Assembly (NCBI RefSeq): GCF_015865035.1
Contig: NZ_JADZGI010000002.1
Location: 124,001 to 188,000 of the forward strand
DNA: 64,000 nucleotides
Origin: Novosphingobium aureum
GTDB taxonomy: Bacteria > Pseudomonadota > Alphaproteobacteria > Sphingomonadales > Sphingomonadaceae
Direction: 5' to 3'
Below are positions 35,996 through 44,883 of this stretch, in pieces; the first letter of the stretch is position 1, and every line of letters starts with the position of its first letter. A program made the position numbers and the translations under genes. The notes under the pieces are model-generated. The model ran no database searches. It was not told the origin of the DNA and was given only the letters and a program-made list of their open reading frames with translations.

Positions 35996-36745
35996 ATGGA
36001 TATAGCGTCGAAGCAGGGAGGGCCGCGATACCTGCAGCTGGCCGACAAGCTGCGCCAGGCGATCGAGGATGGTACGCTTACCCCCGCGACCCCGTTCCCC
36101 ACCGAACTCGAACTGTGCCGCGAATATGGCGTGAGCCGCTTCACCGTGCGCGAGGCCCTGCGCTGCCTGCAGGAAGAACGGCTGATCTCGCGCCGACGCG
36201 GCTCGGGCACGGTGGTCGAGCCCCCGCACGTGCAGGCCAGCCCGACCTTCCAGTCGCTCACCAGTCTCGACGAGATGCGCCAGTATGCCCGCGATTCGCG
36301 AAGTGCGCTGGTCCCGATGGGGGAGAAGGTGCTGCCCGGCACGATCGCCCGGCAAATCGGTCCACATGGCAAGACCGACCGGAAATGGGCCTTCCTGCAT
36401 GGCGTGCGCAGCGCCGGTGGCGGTCAGGACCGGCCAGTCGCAGCGATCGACTGCTACATCCGCGCGGACCTCGCGCATCTGGTGCCACAGCTCGACCTCA
36501 CCTCGCTGGCACTCTTCAGCCAGCTCGAGGCGCTCGGCGATCTCAAGATCGGGCGCGTCGTCCAGCATATCTCGGCGGTTCCTGCCAGTGCGCCGATGGC
36601 CAAGGCACTACAGATCCCGCGCCGCCGCCCGTGCCTGCGCATCCTGCGCATCTATCACGACAGCGAGGGGCGCCCCTTCGAGATAACCAACACCTACCAC
36701 CCCGGCGAGGCCTTCAGCTATTCGATGGTGATCGACCCCGAGTAG
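35996..36745 (+). CDS. GntR-family regulator, HutC subfamily
   Basis: A 249-aa regulator. The N-terminal winged helix has LADKLRQAIEDG and YGVSRFTVREALRCLQEERLI with wing RRRGSGTVV; the C-terminal domain (about 90-245) is a UTRA ligand-binding fold, ending in EITNTYHPGEAFSY. HutC-type regulators usually respond to an intermediate of the pathway they control. It starts 33 nt after one alpha/beta hydrolase gene and ends 47 nt before the next, so it sits within the likely operon. Candidate operators are the inverted repeats at 33618-33658. Confidence 0.88.
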   Translation: MDIASKQGGPRYLQLADKLRQAIEDGTLTPATPFPTELELCREYGVSRFTVREALRCLQEERLISRRRGSGTVVEPPHVQASPTFQSLTSLDEMRQYARDSRSALVPMGEKVLPGTIARQIGPHGKTDRKWAFLHGVRSAGGGQDRPVAAIDCYIRADLAHLVPQLDLTSLALFSQLEALGDLKIGRVVQHISAVPASAPMAKALQIPRRRPCLRILRIYHDSEGRPFEITNTYHPGEAFSYSMVIDPE

Positions 36746-36791
36746 ACGCGAGGCATCCCGCCGCCCCCACCAAGAGAGGGAAGGCACGAAG

Positions 36792-37724
36792 ATGACACGC
36801 GTCACACGCACTTACGTCGAGGGAAGGCACGGGCAGGTCCACGCCCGTGTTGCAGCCCCGGACGCGAACGCCTCCACTTCGGGACGGCGCCCGGTGCTGT
36901 TCATCCACATGAGCCCGATGACCGGCCGCATCTTCGAGCGGCTCGTCGGCGAAACTGGCGATGATCGCCTCGCCGTCGCCTTCGACACCCCCGGCTACGG
37001 CCACTCCGATGCGCCAAGGCGGCAACCCTCCATCGAGGTCTATGCCGATGCCCTCCACGAGGCGATGGCAAGCTTGATGGCTCAAGGTACCCTCCCCCCT
37101 GCCACGCGCTTCGATGTCATGGGCTATCACACCGGCGCGCTGGTTGCCGCCGCGATGGCCGCGCGACATCCCGAGGCGATCGGCAGGCTCGTCCTCGTCG
37201 GCGCACCACTGTTCGATTCCACCGAGCGCGAGACCTTCCGCAGTTACTACGGTCCCCATAGCCATGCCCCGAGCGAGGACGGCAGCCACCTTGCCCGGCG
37301 CTGGCGCGGCTTCTGCCACCACTACCGCCGCCCCGGGATGAGCCTCGAGCAGGTCGCCGAGCACTTCGAGGAGGCCCTCACCGGCGGGGACAAGGCCTGG
37401 TGGGGCCATGCCGCTGCCTTCGACTACGATCTCGAGGCTGCACTGCGCGCCCTTGCCCACCCGGCACTCGTCCTGCGCACCGGCGACGACCTTGCAGCCC
37501 AGACGGAAAAGGCACGCGGCATCTCGCCCCTGCTCGACATGCTCGATGTACCGGGCTGGGGACATGGTTTCGCCACCAGCCACGCCGCCGAAGTCGCCGC
37601 GCTGTTGCGCCACTGGCTCGACGCCGGGGATTCCCACCGCGCAGCGCGCGAGGCGCCGCTTCCCGAATCGGCGCAGGGCCCGTGCTGGCCACCCGCCGAA
37701 GCGGGCAGCTTCGCGCCGCGCTGA
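36792..37724 (+). CDS. Alpha/beta hydrolase with GxHxG elbow
   Basis: A 310-aa single-domain alpha/beta hydrolase. The oxyanion-loop position reads HMSPMTG, similar to HQSPRSS in the 465-aa neighbour; DTPGYGHSD is the strand-4 motif; the elbow is GYHTGA (111-116), placing His113 where Ser is expected with Thr114 next. A C-terminal GWGHGF supplies the usual catalytic His. It therefore belongs to the same unusual subfamily as its neighbour, probably paralogous. Start ATG 36792 follows GAGGGAAGGCACGAAG. The last 40 residues are Pro/Ala-rich and probably disordered. Confidence 0.82.
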   Translation: MTRVTRTYVEGRHGQVHARVAAPDANASTSGRRPVLFIHMSPMTGRIFERLVGETGDDRLAVAFDTPGYGHSDAPRRQPSIEVYADALHEAMASLMAQGTLPPATRFDVMGYHTGALVAAAMAARHPEAIGRLVLVGAPLFDSTERETFRSYYGPHSHAPSEDGSHLARRWRGFCHHYRRPGMSLEQVAEHFEEALTGGDKAWWGHAAAFDYDLEAALRALAHPALVLRTGDDLAAQTEKARGISPLLDMLDVPGWGHGFATSHAAEVAALLRHWLDAGDSHRAAREAPLPESAQGPCWPPAEAGSFAPR

Positions 37725-38148
37725 GCATCGATGTAACGCCGCCAACCACCCACTATTGCAATCCATTATCAACAAGGCTAGTCCATCGCCATCGCGACCG
37801 GCGCTTGCCGGGAGCGATGCGTGCCACTGCAATGCTTGGCCTTTTCCTTTGGGCAAGAGGCTGGCGCGATGGTGCATTGCGGTGGATTTGCCACCCGATG
37901 GTAGAAAACTTTTGTCCCGGCCAAGCAAATTTCGGCGGCCTTTCAGGCGCCTTTTTCTTGACCGGACCTCCGGATTGCGCTTGACGCACGCCGGACATTT
38001 GGACGGCGGCACATCCGCATCCATCGGCTCTCCCACCGCGCGGTCAGCACCGCGATTGCAGCGGGGAACCGATCCGGACGGGACACGTCGCCAGCGCTTT
38101 CGCGGCACCAGCCGCACACACCATTTCGTGCATACCGAGGACCAGAGA
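37725..38148. other. Intergenic region upstream of the ferredoxin-NADP reductase
   Basis: 424 nt with no credible gene on either strand; the open frame that runs through it is continuous only because of high GC. It must contain the reductase promoter, since the preceding hydrolase gene ends at its left border. I see two TTGAC hexamers near 37960-37985 but no partner -10, and no terminator for the hydrolase operon. Confidence 0.55.
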
Positions 38149-38964
38149 ATGAGCAACGGAACCGCAGAGGCAACGACCCTTGAGCCGACCACGGCCCTGA
38201 GCGTCGAGACAGTGCGTTCTGTCCATCACTGGAACGAGCACCTGTTCAGCTTCAAGATCACCCGCCCCTCGACCTTCCGGTTCCGCTCGGGCGAATTCGT
38301 GATGCTCGGCCTGATGGGCGACAACGGCCGCCCGCTGCTGCGTGCCTACTCGATCGCCAGCCCTTCGTGGGACGAGGAAATTGAGTTCCTCTCGATCAAG
38401 GTCCAGGACGGCCCGCTGACCTCGCGCCTCCAGAACATCCAGGTCGGCGATCAGGTCTTCCTCGGCCGCAAGCCGACCGGCACGCTGGTCACCGACGCGC
38501 TGCTTCCCGGCAAGCGCCTCTTCATGTTCTCGACCGGCACCGGCCTCGCCCCGTTCCTCTCGCTCGCACGCGATCCCGACGTCTACGAGTGCTTCGACCA
38601 GGTCGTCGTGGTCCACTGCGTGCGCCGCGTCAGCGACCTCGCCTTCCGCGAGGACCTCGAGAGCCAGCTCGCCAACGACCCGCTGGTCGGGGACGAGGCC
38701 CTGGTGAAGTTCACTTACGTGCCGACCGTCACGCGTGAGGAATTCCACACCACCGGGCGCATCGGTGAGATCATCGAGAACGGTCGCCTGTTCGAGGGCC
38801 TCGAGGGCGATGCCCGCCTCAACCCCGAGACCGACCGCGTGATGCTGTGCGGCTCAATGGCGATGATCAAGGACTTCTCCGAGCAGCTCGAGGGCCTCGG
38901 TTTCGTCGAGGGCGCGAACAACAAGCCCGGCGACTTCGTGATCGAGCGCGCTTTCGTCGGCTGA
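38149..38964 (+). CDS. fpr: Ferredoxin--NADP+ reductase
   Basis: A 271-aa FAD protein. RAYSIASPSWDEEIEFLSIKV is the FAD-binding motif (RxYS), followed by KVQDGPLTSRL, the NADP-binding FSTGTGLAPFLSL and the C-terminal CGSMAMIKDF and an aromatic-poor end ERAFVG. Predicted to exchange electrons between NADPH and ferredoxin or flavodoxin, possibly serving oxygenases or oxidative-stress defence as in other proteobacterial Fpr proteins. Start ATG 38149 with GAGGACCAGAGA upstream; about 20 disordered residues precede the domain. A strong terminator follows. Confidence 0.93.
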   Translation: MSNGTAEATTLEPTTALSVETVRSVHHWNEHLFSFKITRPSTFRFRSGEFVMLGLMGDNGRPLLRAYSIASPSWDEEIEFLSIKVQDGPLTSRLQNIQVGDQVFLGRKPTGTLVTDALLPGKRLFMFSTGTGLAPFLSLARDPDVYECFDQVVVVHCVRRVSDLAFREDLESQLANDPLVGDEALVKFTYVPTVTREEFHTTGRIGEIIENGRLFEGLEGDARLNPETDRVMLCGSMAMIKDFSEQLEGLGFVEGANNKPGDFVIERAFVG

Positions 38965-38989
38965 CCCCGACGCCGTCACGGCAAACACG

Positions 38990-39027
38990 AAAAGGGCCGG
39001 ATCGCCGAGAAACGATCCGGCCCTTTT
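38990..39027. terminator. Bidirectional rho-independent terminator
   Basis: Perfect 15-bp inverted repeat, arms AAAAGGGCCGGATCG (38990-39004) and CGATCCGGCCCTTTT (39013-39027), with an 8-nt loop. The arms themselves end in four T on each strand. It lies 25 nt after fpr and 25 nt after the convergent glycosyltransferase stop, so it serves both. Confidence 0.9.
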
Positions 39028-39051
39028 CGTTTGGCCCCGCTACGCGGCGGG

Positions 39052-40302
39052 TCAGGCGTCGCGGTAACTGAGGTTGTCGAGCAGGAGCTTGAGCACGAAG
39101 CCTGCCAGCACCATCGTCACCCCGGCGACGCAGGCGGTGGTGAGGATGAAGGCAAGGTGCACCGACGCTTCCATGCCGCCCCCGACCAGCAGCCAGTGCA
39201 GCGCAAGCCAGCCGTCGGCAAGAATACCGAGCCCGGCAAGACCCGCGCCAGTGGCGATCAATGCTTCGACCGGGCGCGTGCGCAAGAGCCATGGCACGAG
39301 CTGCCCGCGCGAGAGCGGCTGGTAAGTGGCGATCGCCACCTTGGCGAGCGTGCCGAGCAGGATCGCACTCAGGCCGATCAGTGTCGCCATGGTCGAGAGC
39401 GCCACCCAGTGGATGCCGAAATATTGCCCGGCGATGGTCACCGGTCCGCGAGCGAGCACACCGAGCCCGACGAGCCCAGCCAGCATCAGGGCAAGGCCGG
39501 GTGCAAGGTAGAGCCGGTCGGGCGCGTGTGCGACGATCAGACGCAAGTGTCGCCAGCCATCCCGGAACGAGCGCAAGTGGGGGCGACGGTCGCGCTTGTC
39601 GGGGTAGAGCCTGATCGGAACCTCGGCGATGGCAAGCCCCGCGCGCTGCGCGTTGATGACCATCTCGGAGGCGAACTCCATGCCGGGCGAGCGCGCGGCG
39701 ATGCGCCGATAGGCCTCGCGCGTGAAGCCGCGCATGCCGCAATGGAAATCGCGGATAGGGGTGGCATGTGCCACGCGGCCGATGGCCGAAAGCACCGGGT
39801 TGCCGAAGTAGCGGTGGAGCGCCGGCATCGCACCGGCCTCGATGCCTCCGGCGAAGCGATCGCCCATGACGAGGTCCGCGCCCTCGCGCAACACGGCGAC
39901 GAACCGGGGAATGTCGCTCCAGTCGTAGGAGTCGTCGGCATCGGCCATGACCAGATAACGCCCGCGCGCCGCGTTCGCGGCGGCCTGCAAGGCGGCACCG
40001 TAGCCCTTGACGGGCTGGTGCGCGACCCTTGCGCCCATGCGCATCGCGATCTCGATCGAGCCGTCGCTCGAGCCGTTGTCGCCGACCACGATCTCGCCCC
40101 GGATGCCCGCGGACGCGAAGGCGCGCTGGATCTTCTCGATGCAGATGCCCAGCGTTCGCTCTTCGTTGAGACACGGGATGATCGCGGAGACCTCGACGTG
40201 TTCCTGCGCGCCGGGCAACACGTCGAGCACGCCTTCCAGCGCCGCCGATGCGGTGTCGAGCGGCTCGATGAGACCGGCAGAAAACTCAGGATTGTCGCGC
40301 AT
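39052..40302 (-). CDS. Family 2 glycosyltransferase with C-terminal membrane domain
   Basis: A 416-aa protein. The GT-A domain (about 38-260) starts VSAIIPCLNEERTLG, with GDNGSSDGS and the metal-binding ADADDSYDW; MPALHRYFGNPVLS and DFHCGMRGF are typical of polyprenyl-phosphate mannosyl/glucosyltransferase-like (DPM1/GtrB-like) enzymes. Four hydrophobic helices follow (about 265-410). Predicted to move a sugar from a nucleotide donor to a lipid carrier or membrane acceptor. It stands alone: convergent with fpr and divergent from the MscS gene. Confidence 0.88.
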   Translation of the reverse strand: MRDNPEFSAGLIEPLDTASAALEGVLDVLPGAQEHVEVSAIIPCLNEERTLGICIEKIQRAFASAGIRGEIVVGDNGSSDGSIEIAMRMGARVAHQPVKGYGAALQAAANAARGRYLVMADADDSYDWSDIPRFVAVLREGADLVMGDRFAGGIEAGAMPALHRYFGNPVLSAIGRVAHATPIRDFHCGMRGFTREAYRRIAARSPGMEFASEMVINAQRAGLAIAEVPIRLYPDKRDRRPHLRSFRDGWRHLRLIVAHAPDRLYLAPGLALMLAGLVGLGVLARGPVTIAGQYFGIHWVALSTMATLIGLSAILLGTLAKVAIATYQPLSRGQLVPWLLRTRPVEALIATGAGLAGLGILADGWLALHWLLVGGGMEASVHLAFILTTACVAGVTMVLAGFVLKLLLDNLSYRDA

Positions 40303-40542
40303 TTATGGCACCCCCGTTAGCCATGCGACACTGGCAGGAATTGGTTAACCCGCCGTAAGCGCCAAGCGGCGTACCTGCCTTCCCGCGGGAAAAGTCTGGA
40401 CGAGGGTCATTCTCCTGCCGCGCTTCTCAGGGTTTGTGCCGATGGTCGCTTGCGCAGCGAGCGGGAAGACTTGCCCCTCCCGAACCGGGATCCGCCCGCG
40501 CGCCGCGCTCGCGCGCAGACCCGAGCCGACCGGAGGATGCCC

Positions 40543-42228
40543 TTGAAGACCCGTTTGCGCCGCGCTGCGCCCACCTTGCTGATTGCCCTTGGCCTCGCCC
40601 TCGCCTCGCTCGCCGTTCCGCGGCCATCGTGGGGCGCGAGCGGACCCGCTAGCACTTCTGAAGACGCTTCGCAGGACGAGGCGGCAAAGGACGAAGCCGA
40701 CACCTATGGCCGGGACAATCCCCGTGCCATGCTTATCGGGCTGTTCGAGGCGCTCACCGCCAACGATCTGCCGCGACTGGTGCATTATATGGAAGGCGAA
40801 CAGCCCGGCTCGAAGGCCAGCTTCCAGCGGGCGGCGCGGCTGGCGGAGGCGATGGACCGCTACGGCAAACTCAAGGCGCGCATCGCCCTCTCGCTCGATC
40901 CCGAAGGCGACCTCGATGACGGGCTGCCTCCCGACCGGGAAGACATCGGCACGCTCGAACTCGAGACCGGACCGGTCCCGATCATGGCCCGCCGTATCAC
41001 CGCCAGCGAAGCGCCGACGCCGCGCGCTGCCCCGCTCGAGACGGCCACCGACGGGGCGGACGGCGGGCAAGGTGCCTTGTGGCTGATCTCCCGCGAGAGC
41101 GTCGAGGCGGCCATCGCTGCTGCCCCTGCGCTCGCACCGGGCGACGACAGCGCCCTACACGTCAAGGAGCGCACCATGCTGCTGGGCGCCCCGCTCTCGA
41201 GTTGGGCACTGATCGCCGGTGTCGGCCTGGCCCTGTTCATCGGCATCGTCCTTGCCTTTCGTGCGCTGTGCAGGCTGATCGGGCTGGAACAGGCCGGGCG
41301 CGCGCACCAGCCGGGGGCCGAGATCATCATGGCGCTTGCTCCACCCGCCGCGCTGATCGCGGTCTATGCCGCGATCGAGCATTTTGCCGCTCCGCTTGGC
41401 GCGGGACTGGCCGAACGCACCGCAATAGCGCGCTATTCGGGGATCGTCGTCGGACTGGCGGCGGTCTGGCTGGGCTGGAGGCTGACCGGGACGCTCTCAC
41501 GCATCGCCGTGTGGCGCATGCGCGCAAGGGAGCAGATGCAGTGGATCGGCCCGCTCAAGTTCGCGATGCGCATGATCCGCCTGGGCCTCGTTGCCTATGC
41601 CGTCGCTACGCTGCTGGCCACGTTCGCGATCGATGTCACTGCAGGGCTCGCGGCGCTGGGCGTGGGCGGCCTGGCGCTGGCTCTGGGCGCGCGCAAGGCG
41701 GTCGAGGACCTTGTCGGCAGCATCTTGGTGCTGTCCGACAAGCCGGTGCGCGTGGGCGACTTGTGCAAGGTCAACGGCCATACCGGCCACGTGCTCGACA
41801 TCGGCCTGCGCTCGACCCGCATCCGCACGCTGGACAGGACCATCCTCGCCATCCCCAACAGCCACTTCGCCGACGGTGAGATCGAGAACCTGGCTGTGCG
41901 CGACCGGTTCTTCGTCGACCAGTACTTCGGTATTCCCTTCTCAGCGGGCAGCACTGGCATCATGCGCACGCTCGAGGCGGCGCGATCGGTGATCGCAGCC
42001 AATCCCGACTATATCGAGGAGACCTGCCCGATCCGCTTCCTCGGCTTCGGCGACTGCTCCTACCGCTTCCGCATTCATGCGCATCTGCACTGCGATTCCT
42101 TCGCCGACGGCTTCTACCGCCAGGAACGGCTGATCCTCGCTGTGCTTGAGCGGCTGGAAACGATGGGGCTCGAAGTCGCCCTCCCCGCCCAGCACCTCGA
42201 ACTCGCCGGCGACGCCAGTCGCAGCTAA
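40543..42228 (+). CDS. MscS-family mechanosensitive channel with signal peptide and N-terminal extension
   Basis: A 561-aa protein. A signal peptide (about 1-31, LLIALGLALASLAVP) leads to a periplasmic helical region (about 35-210), four transmembrane helices and the MscS pore and beta domain: GLAALGVGGLALALGARKAVEDLVGSI, DKPVRVGDLC, GLRSTRIRTLDRTILAIPNS. Start choice: an ATG at 40537 directly abuts GGAGG, which leaves no spacing, whereas TTG 40543 lies 6 nt after the same GGAGG, so TTG is preferred; the product differs by two residues. Predicted inner-membrane osmotic-release channel of the larger, MscK/YnaI-like type. Confidence 0.88.
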   Translation: MKTRLRRAAPTLLIALGLALASLAVPRPSWGASGPASTSEDASQDEAAKDEADTYGRDNPRAMLIGLFEALTANDLPRLVHYMEGEQPGSKASFQRAARLAEAMDRYGKLKARIALSLDPEGDLDDGLPPDREDIGTLELETGPVPIMARRITASEAPTPRAAPLETATDGADGGQGALWLISRESVEAAIAAAPALAPGDDSALHVKERTMLLGAPLSSWALIAGVGLALFIGIVLAFRALCRLIGLEQAGRAHQPGAEIIMALAPPAALIAVYAAIEHFAAPLGAGLAERTAIARYSGIVVGLAAVWLGWRLTGTLSRIAVWRMRAREQMQWIGPLKFAMRMIRLGLVAYAVATLLATFAIDVTAGLAALGVGGLALALGARKAVEDLVGSILVLSDKPVRVGDLCKVNGHTGHVLDIGLRSTRIRTLDRTILAIPNSHFADGEIENLAVRDRFFVDQYFGIPFSAGSTGIMRTLEAARSVIAANPDYIEETCPIRFLGFGDCSYRFRIHAHLHCDSFADGFYRQERLILAVLERLETMGLEVALPAQHLELAGDASRS

Positions 42229-42260
42229 GGGTGTCCGGACTTCGCGCTCGGCATCGCCGA

Positions 42261-43118
42261 TCATTCGCCGTTCGCGGTCAGCATCTTCATGCGCTTCATG
42301 AATGGAATGCACAGGACCGTGGAGAGCAGCAGCGAAAGCACGATCGCCGCCGGCGCGAGCTTGGCTTCGGGAAATGTCGCGGAGGCAATTGCCACGGCAA
42401 CACCGGGATGGCGGGTCGAGGCCGCTAGTGCCAGCGTCGCGCGGTCGCCCCGGTCGAAACCGCCAAGCGCATAGCCGGCGATGAGCCCGCCGACGATGAG
42501 GACCGCAAGCACCAGCAGCGTTCCCTCGCCGATCACCGCCTTGATGGCGGGGAACATCAGCACGAGCAGCACCACGAGCACCACCAGCAGAATCGCCGAT
42601 CCCAGCTTGCTGGCGATATCGGCAACCTTGAGCCGCGCCGTGCCCAGCATCGGCGCGGCCCCCAGACCAAGCAGCAGCGGCAGGATCACCGTCATCACCA
42701 GCGGCTTGGCGACCTGCCCCGGGGTGATCCCGGCCTCGACGTGAAACAGGCTTCCCGCCAGAGCGACGCCGAAAGGTGCGACCAGTACCGAAACCACGGT
42801 CGCGCCGAACAGCAACCCGGTGATGTAGCAGCCATCGCCGCCTGCCTTGAGTTGCTTGCCCGGCAGGATCGGGGGCAATGGCGAGAACGCGATCGCGACA
42901 AGTGCGACTTTCACTGCCGGATTGAGGTCGAAGGACTTGGCCATGAAGATCGCCAGCGCAGGTACCACCACGAACATCGCGATGAAGGCACCCAGGCCGA
43001 GCCGCCAGTGCGTGAACAGATAGAGCAGGTCCTCGCGCTTCGCGCGCAATGACAGCGCAAAGAGGATCAGCACGATGCTGAGCACCATGGCGAGCTTGAG
43101 GATGAGTAGGGCGTTCAT
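42261..43118 (-). CDS. BASS-family sodium-dependent transporter
   Basis: A 285-aa integral membrane protein with about ten hydrophobic helices. It carries the bile acid:sodium symporter pattern (FVVVPALAIFMAKSF; AFSPLPPILPGKQLKAGGDG; C-terminal ALAASTRHPGVAVAIASATFP, where the crossover region with RHPG matches the family). Substrate in bacteria is often an organic anion or keto acid and cannot be read here. Start ATG 43116-43118 is chosen because the upstream 16 residues are not hydrophobic. It is convergent with the MscS gene (32-nt gap). Confidence 0.85.
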   Translation of the reverse strand: MNALLILKLAMVLSIVLILFALSLRAKREDLLYLFTHWRLGLGAFIAMFVVVPALAIFMAKSFDLNPAVKVALVAIAFSPLPPILPGKQLKAGGDGCYITGLLFGATVVSVLVAPFGVALAGSLFHVEAGITPGQVAKPLVMTVILPLLLGLGAAPMLGTARLKVADIASKLGSAILLVVLVVLLVLMFPAIKAVIGEGTLLVLAVLIVGGLIAGYALGGFDRGDRATLALAASTRHPGVAVAIASATFPEAKLAPAAIVLSLLLSTVLCIPFMKRMKMLTANGE

Positions 43119-43261
43119 GGCAGTCTCCCGCCTCCTCGCCGACATGGCGCCGGAGGCTCCGGACAAAGTGGAGTACCGATTATGTCCGCGCGGGCAGCGC
43201 TAGCCGCGTCCGGCGGGCTGCATTCCCACCGCCGGACGCGACACGCATGCCGCCACGCGGG

Positions 43262-43846
43262 TCAGCGCGGCGGATTGACCACGACGTATTGGACCGAGGA
43301 TCCGGAATACTGCGGCTGGTACCAGGTCGACCCGCATTGCGAATAGCTCACGCCATTGACCATGACGGTGCTGCAATTGGGCGGAATACTGCGCACGATC
43401 GAACCCACGACCGCTGCCGTCACCGCGACCGTCGCCGCAGTGCGGACCGGGTGCCAGTGATCGTCCCAGTCGTCCCAGTGATCGTGATGATGGTGGTTGT
43501 CGTAATGACGGTTGCTGTTCACGTTGACATTGTGATTGATGTTGACGTTGGCCGTGTTGCGCGCCGGGGGTCGCGAATGCGACGGACGGTTGTTGTTCGG
43601 TCGATTGCCGGGACGTTTCGAGGAAGGCCGGTTGGGTTTGTTGCGGTTGGGCTTGGCACGGTTAGGCTTGGGTCGCGGAGTCTGGGCCGCAGCCAGCGCC
43701 AGGGTCGAACTGCCCGGACCATTGTGAACCAGCGCTTGCGGGGCGGGTCCTGCCAGCCCGGTATCCAGTGCCATGGCGGGGGCCCCGCTCATCACCAGCG
43801 CCAGCGATCCGACGGCCAGCAGGCCGCGCTGCATCGTGCCGATCAT
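43262..43846 (-). CDS. Exported basic/His-rich hypothetical protein
   Basis: A 194-aa protein. Signal peptide (about 1-26, ending PAMAL); then a low-complexity region with repeats of P-N-R (KPNRAKPNRNKPNRP), an Asn-rich stretch NVNINHNVNVNSN, and a His/Asp/Trp cluster HHHHDHWDDWDDHW at about 118-131; a hydrophobic helix follows (about 137-153) and a C-terminal domain with two Cys (PPNCSTVMVNGVSYSQCGSTWYQP), a pattern shared by many small exported proteins. The His/Asp cluster could bind metal. Its start overlaps the DUF2092 gene by 4 nt, so they are one operon. Confidence 0.8.
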   Translation of the reverse strand: MIGTMQRGLLAVGSLALVMSGAPAMALDTGLAGPAPQALVHNGPGSSTLALAAAQTPRPKPNRAKPNRNKPNRPSSKRPGNRPNNNRPSHSRPPARNTANVNINHNVNVNSNRHYDNHHHHDHWDDWDDHWHPVRTAATVAVTAAVVGSIVRSIPPNCSTVMVNGVSYSQCGSTWYQPQYSGSSVQYVVVNPPR

Positions 43847-44694
43847 TGTTCGCTCTCCTCTTGGTCGTCGACTTCCTCGATCGCGATTTCATGCGCATCG
43901 GCCGGCGGGGCGAAGGCGAGGCTCGCCTTCTCGATCGGGGTATCGATGTCCCAATGCAGCACCGCGGTATATTGCGGCATGGCCGGATCGACGCGGCTGG
44001 TGATGACGATCTTGCACGGCAGCATCTTGCCGCTGTCCTCGATCCATACCTGCCAGTCGACCTTCTCCTGCCGGAAGGCGTAATGCATGCAGGTGCGCCC
44101 GGTGATCGTCTCGGGCCGGACCACCATCGCCTGCTTGACCCGGGCCCGAACCGTCTGGTCGGTCCCCCAGGTGAACAGGTCCGCAAGCGGCACCTCGATC
44201 CCGAACTCGGTGCGCGCCTTGTCCAGCGTCATGCCGATCGTCGCGGGGGCATCGAAGCTGGCGTAGAAGCCGAGCTTGGGGGAATAGATCGTGAACTTCG
44301 CCCCGTCGTAATACATCTCGCGGGTACGCGTGTCGGAATCGGCGACAACCTTGAACGCGTCGGGCCGGGCGACCTCGAGGTCGAGCGTCCCGCCGAACTC
44401 GATCTTCTGCCCGTCCTCGAGCACCACGTCGGTGGTGACGTCGGACTTGACCTCGAAGCTGGTGAGGGTCTGCAGCGCAGCCGCCATGCGGTCGAGCGCG
44501 GATATTGCCTCGGGCTCGATTACAGGCGCGGCGGGTGGCGCTGCCTCTTCGGCAGTGTCCGCGGCCTCCTGCGCCGCAGCCGCAAACGGCATCAGGGCAC
44601 AGGCTCCGAGCACGAGGCCAAGCTTTGCGCCAAGCCTCGGGCGAAACGGTGCGATTGCGAGGAACGACCTGGGAATTCGACCTGTTCGGGTCAT
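43843..44694 (-). CDS. Exported DUF2092 family protein
   Basis: A 283-aa periplasmic protein. A signal peptide (ending ALMPFAAAAQ) and an Ala/Glu/Pro linker precede the DUF2092 domain (ALDRMAAALQTLTSFEVKSDVT...MYYDGAKFTIYSPK...WEDSGKMLP-like end), a LolA-like half-barrel fold by family knowledge. That fold suggests binding of a hydrophobic ligand. Start ATG 44692-44694 has GGAG 7 nt upstream. It lies between an outer-membrane transporter-like gene and the His-rich protein, on the same strand. DUF2092 genes are often seen near sulfatases, and an arylsulfatase lies 5 kb to the right. Confidence 0.85.
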   Translation of the reverse strand: MTRTGRIPRSFLAIAPFRPRLGAKLGLVLGACALMPFAAAAQEAADTAEEAAPPAAPVIEPEAISALDRMAAALQTLTSFEVKSDVTTDVVLEDGQKIEFGGTLDLEVARPDAFKVVADSDTRTREMYYDGAKFTIYSPKLGFYASFDAPATIGMTLDKARTEFGIEVPLADLFTWGTDQTVRARVKQAMVVRPETITGRTCMHYAFRQEKVDWQVWIEDSGKMLPCKIVITSRVDPAMPQYTAVLHWDIDTPIEKASLAFAPPADAHEIAIEEVDDQEESEQ

Positions 44695-44883
44695 CGGCTC
44701 CGTCCTTTCCATTGCTGCCGGGACGCTGCATCCACCGGCTGCCTCTCTCTGGGTCCTGTCAGTTCTTGTCCTGTCAGCACTTTCCAATATGGCCGGATCG
44801 CGGCGCGCGCCCATCGGGGTTTGTGCTGGCTCGCACGGGGGGTCACCCCCCTGTCCCCGCTGCAAGGTCTGGTCCGGACCGGG

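Noticed and set aside
38990..39027. Possible small RNA or operator
   Set aside because: The 15-bp stem with A/T ends between two convergent stops is fully explained as a bidirectional terminator.
44740..44780. Direct repeat TCCTGTCAG upstream of the DUF2092 gene
   Set aside because: Two 9-nt copies only, no symmetry and no further copies; too little to call an operator.
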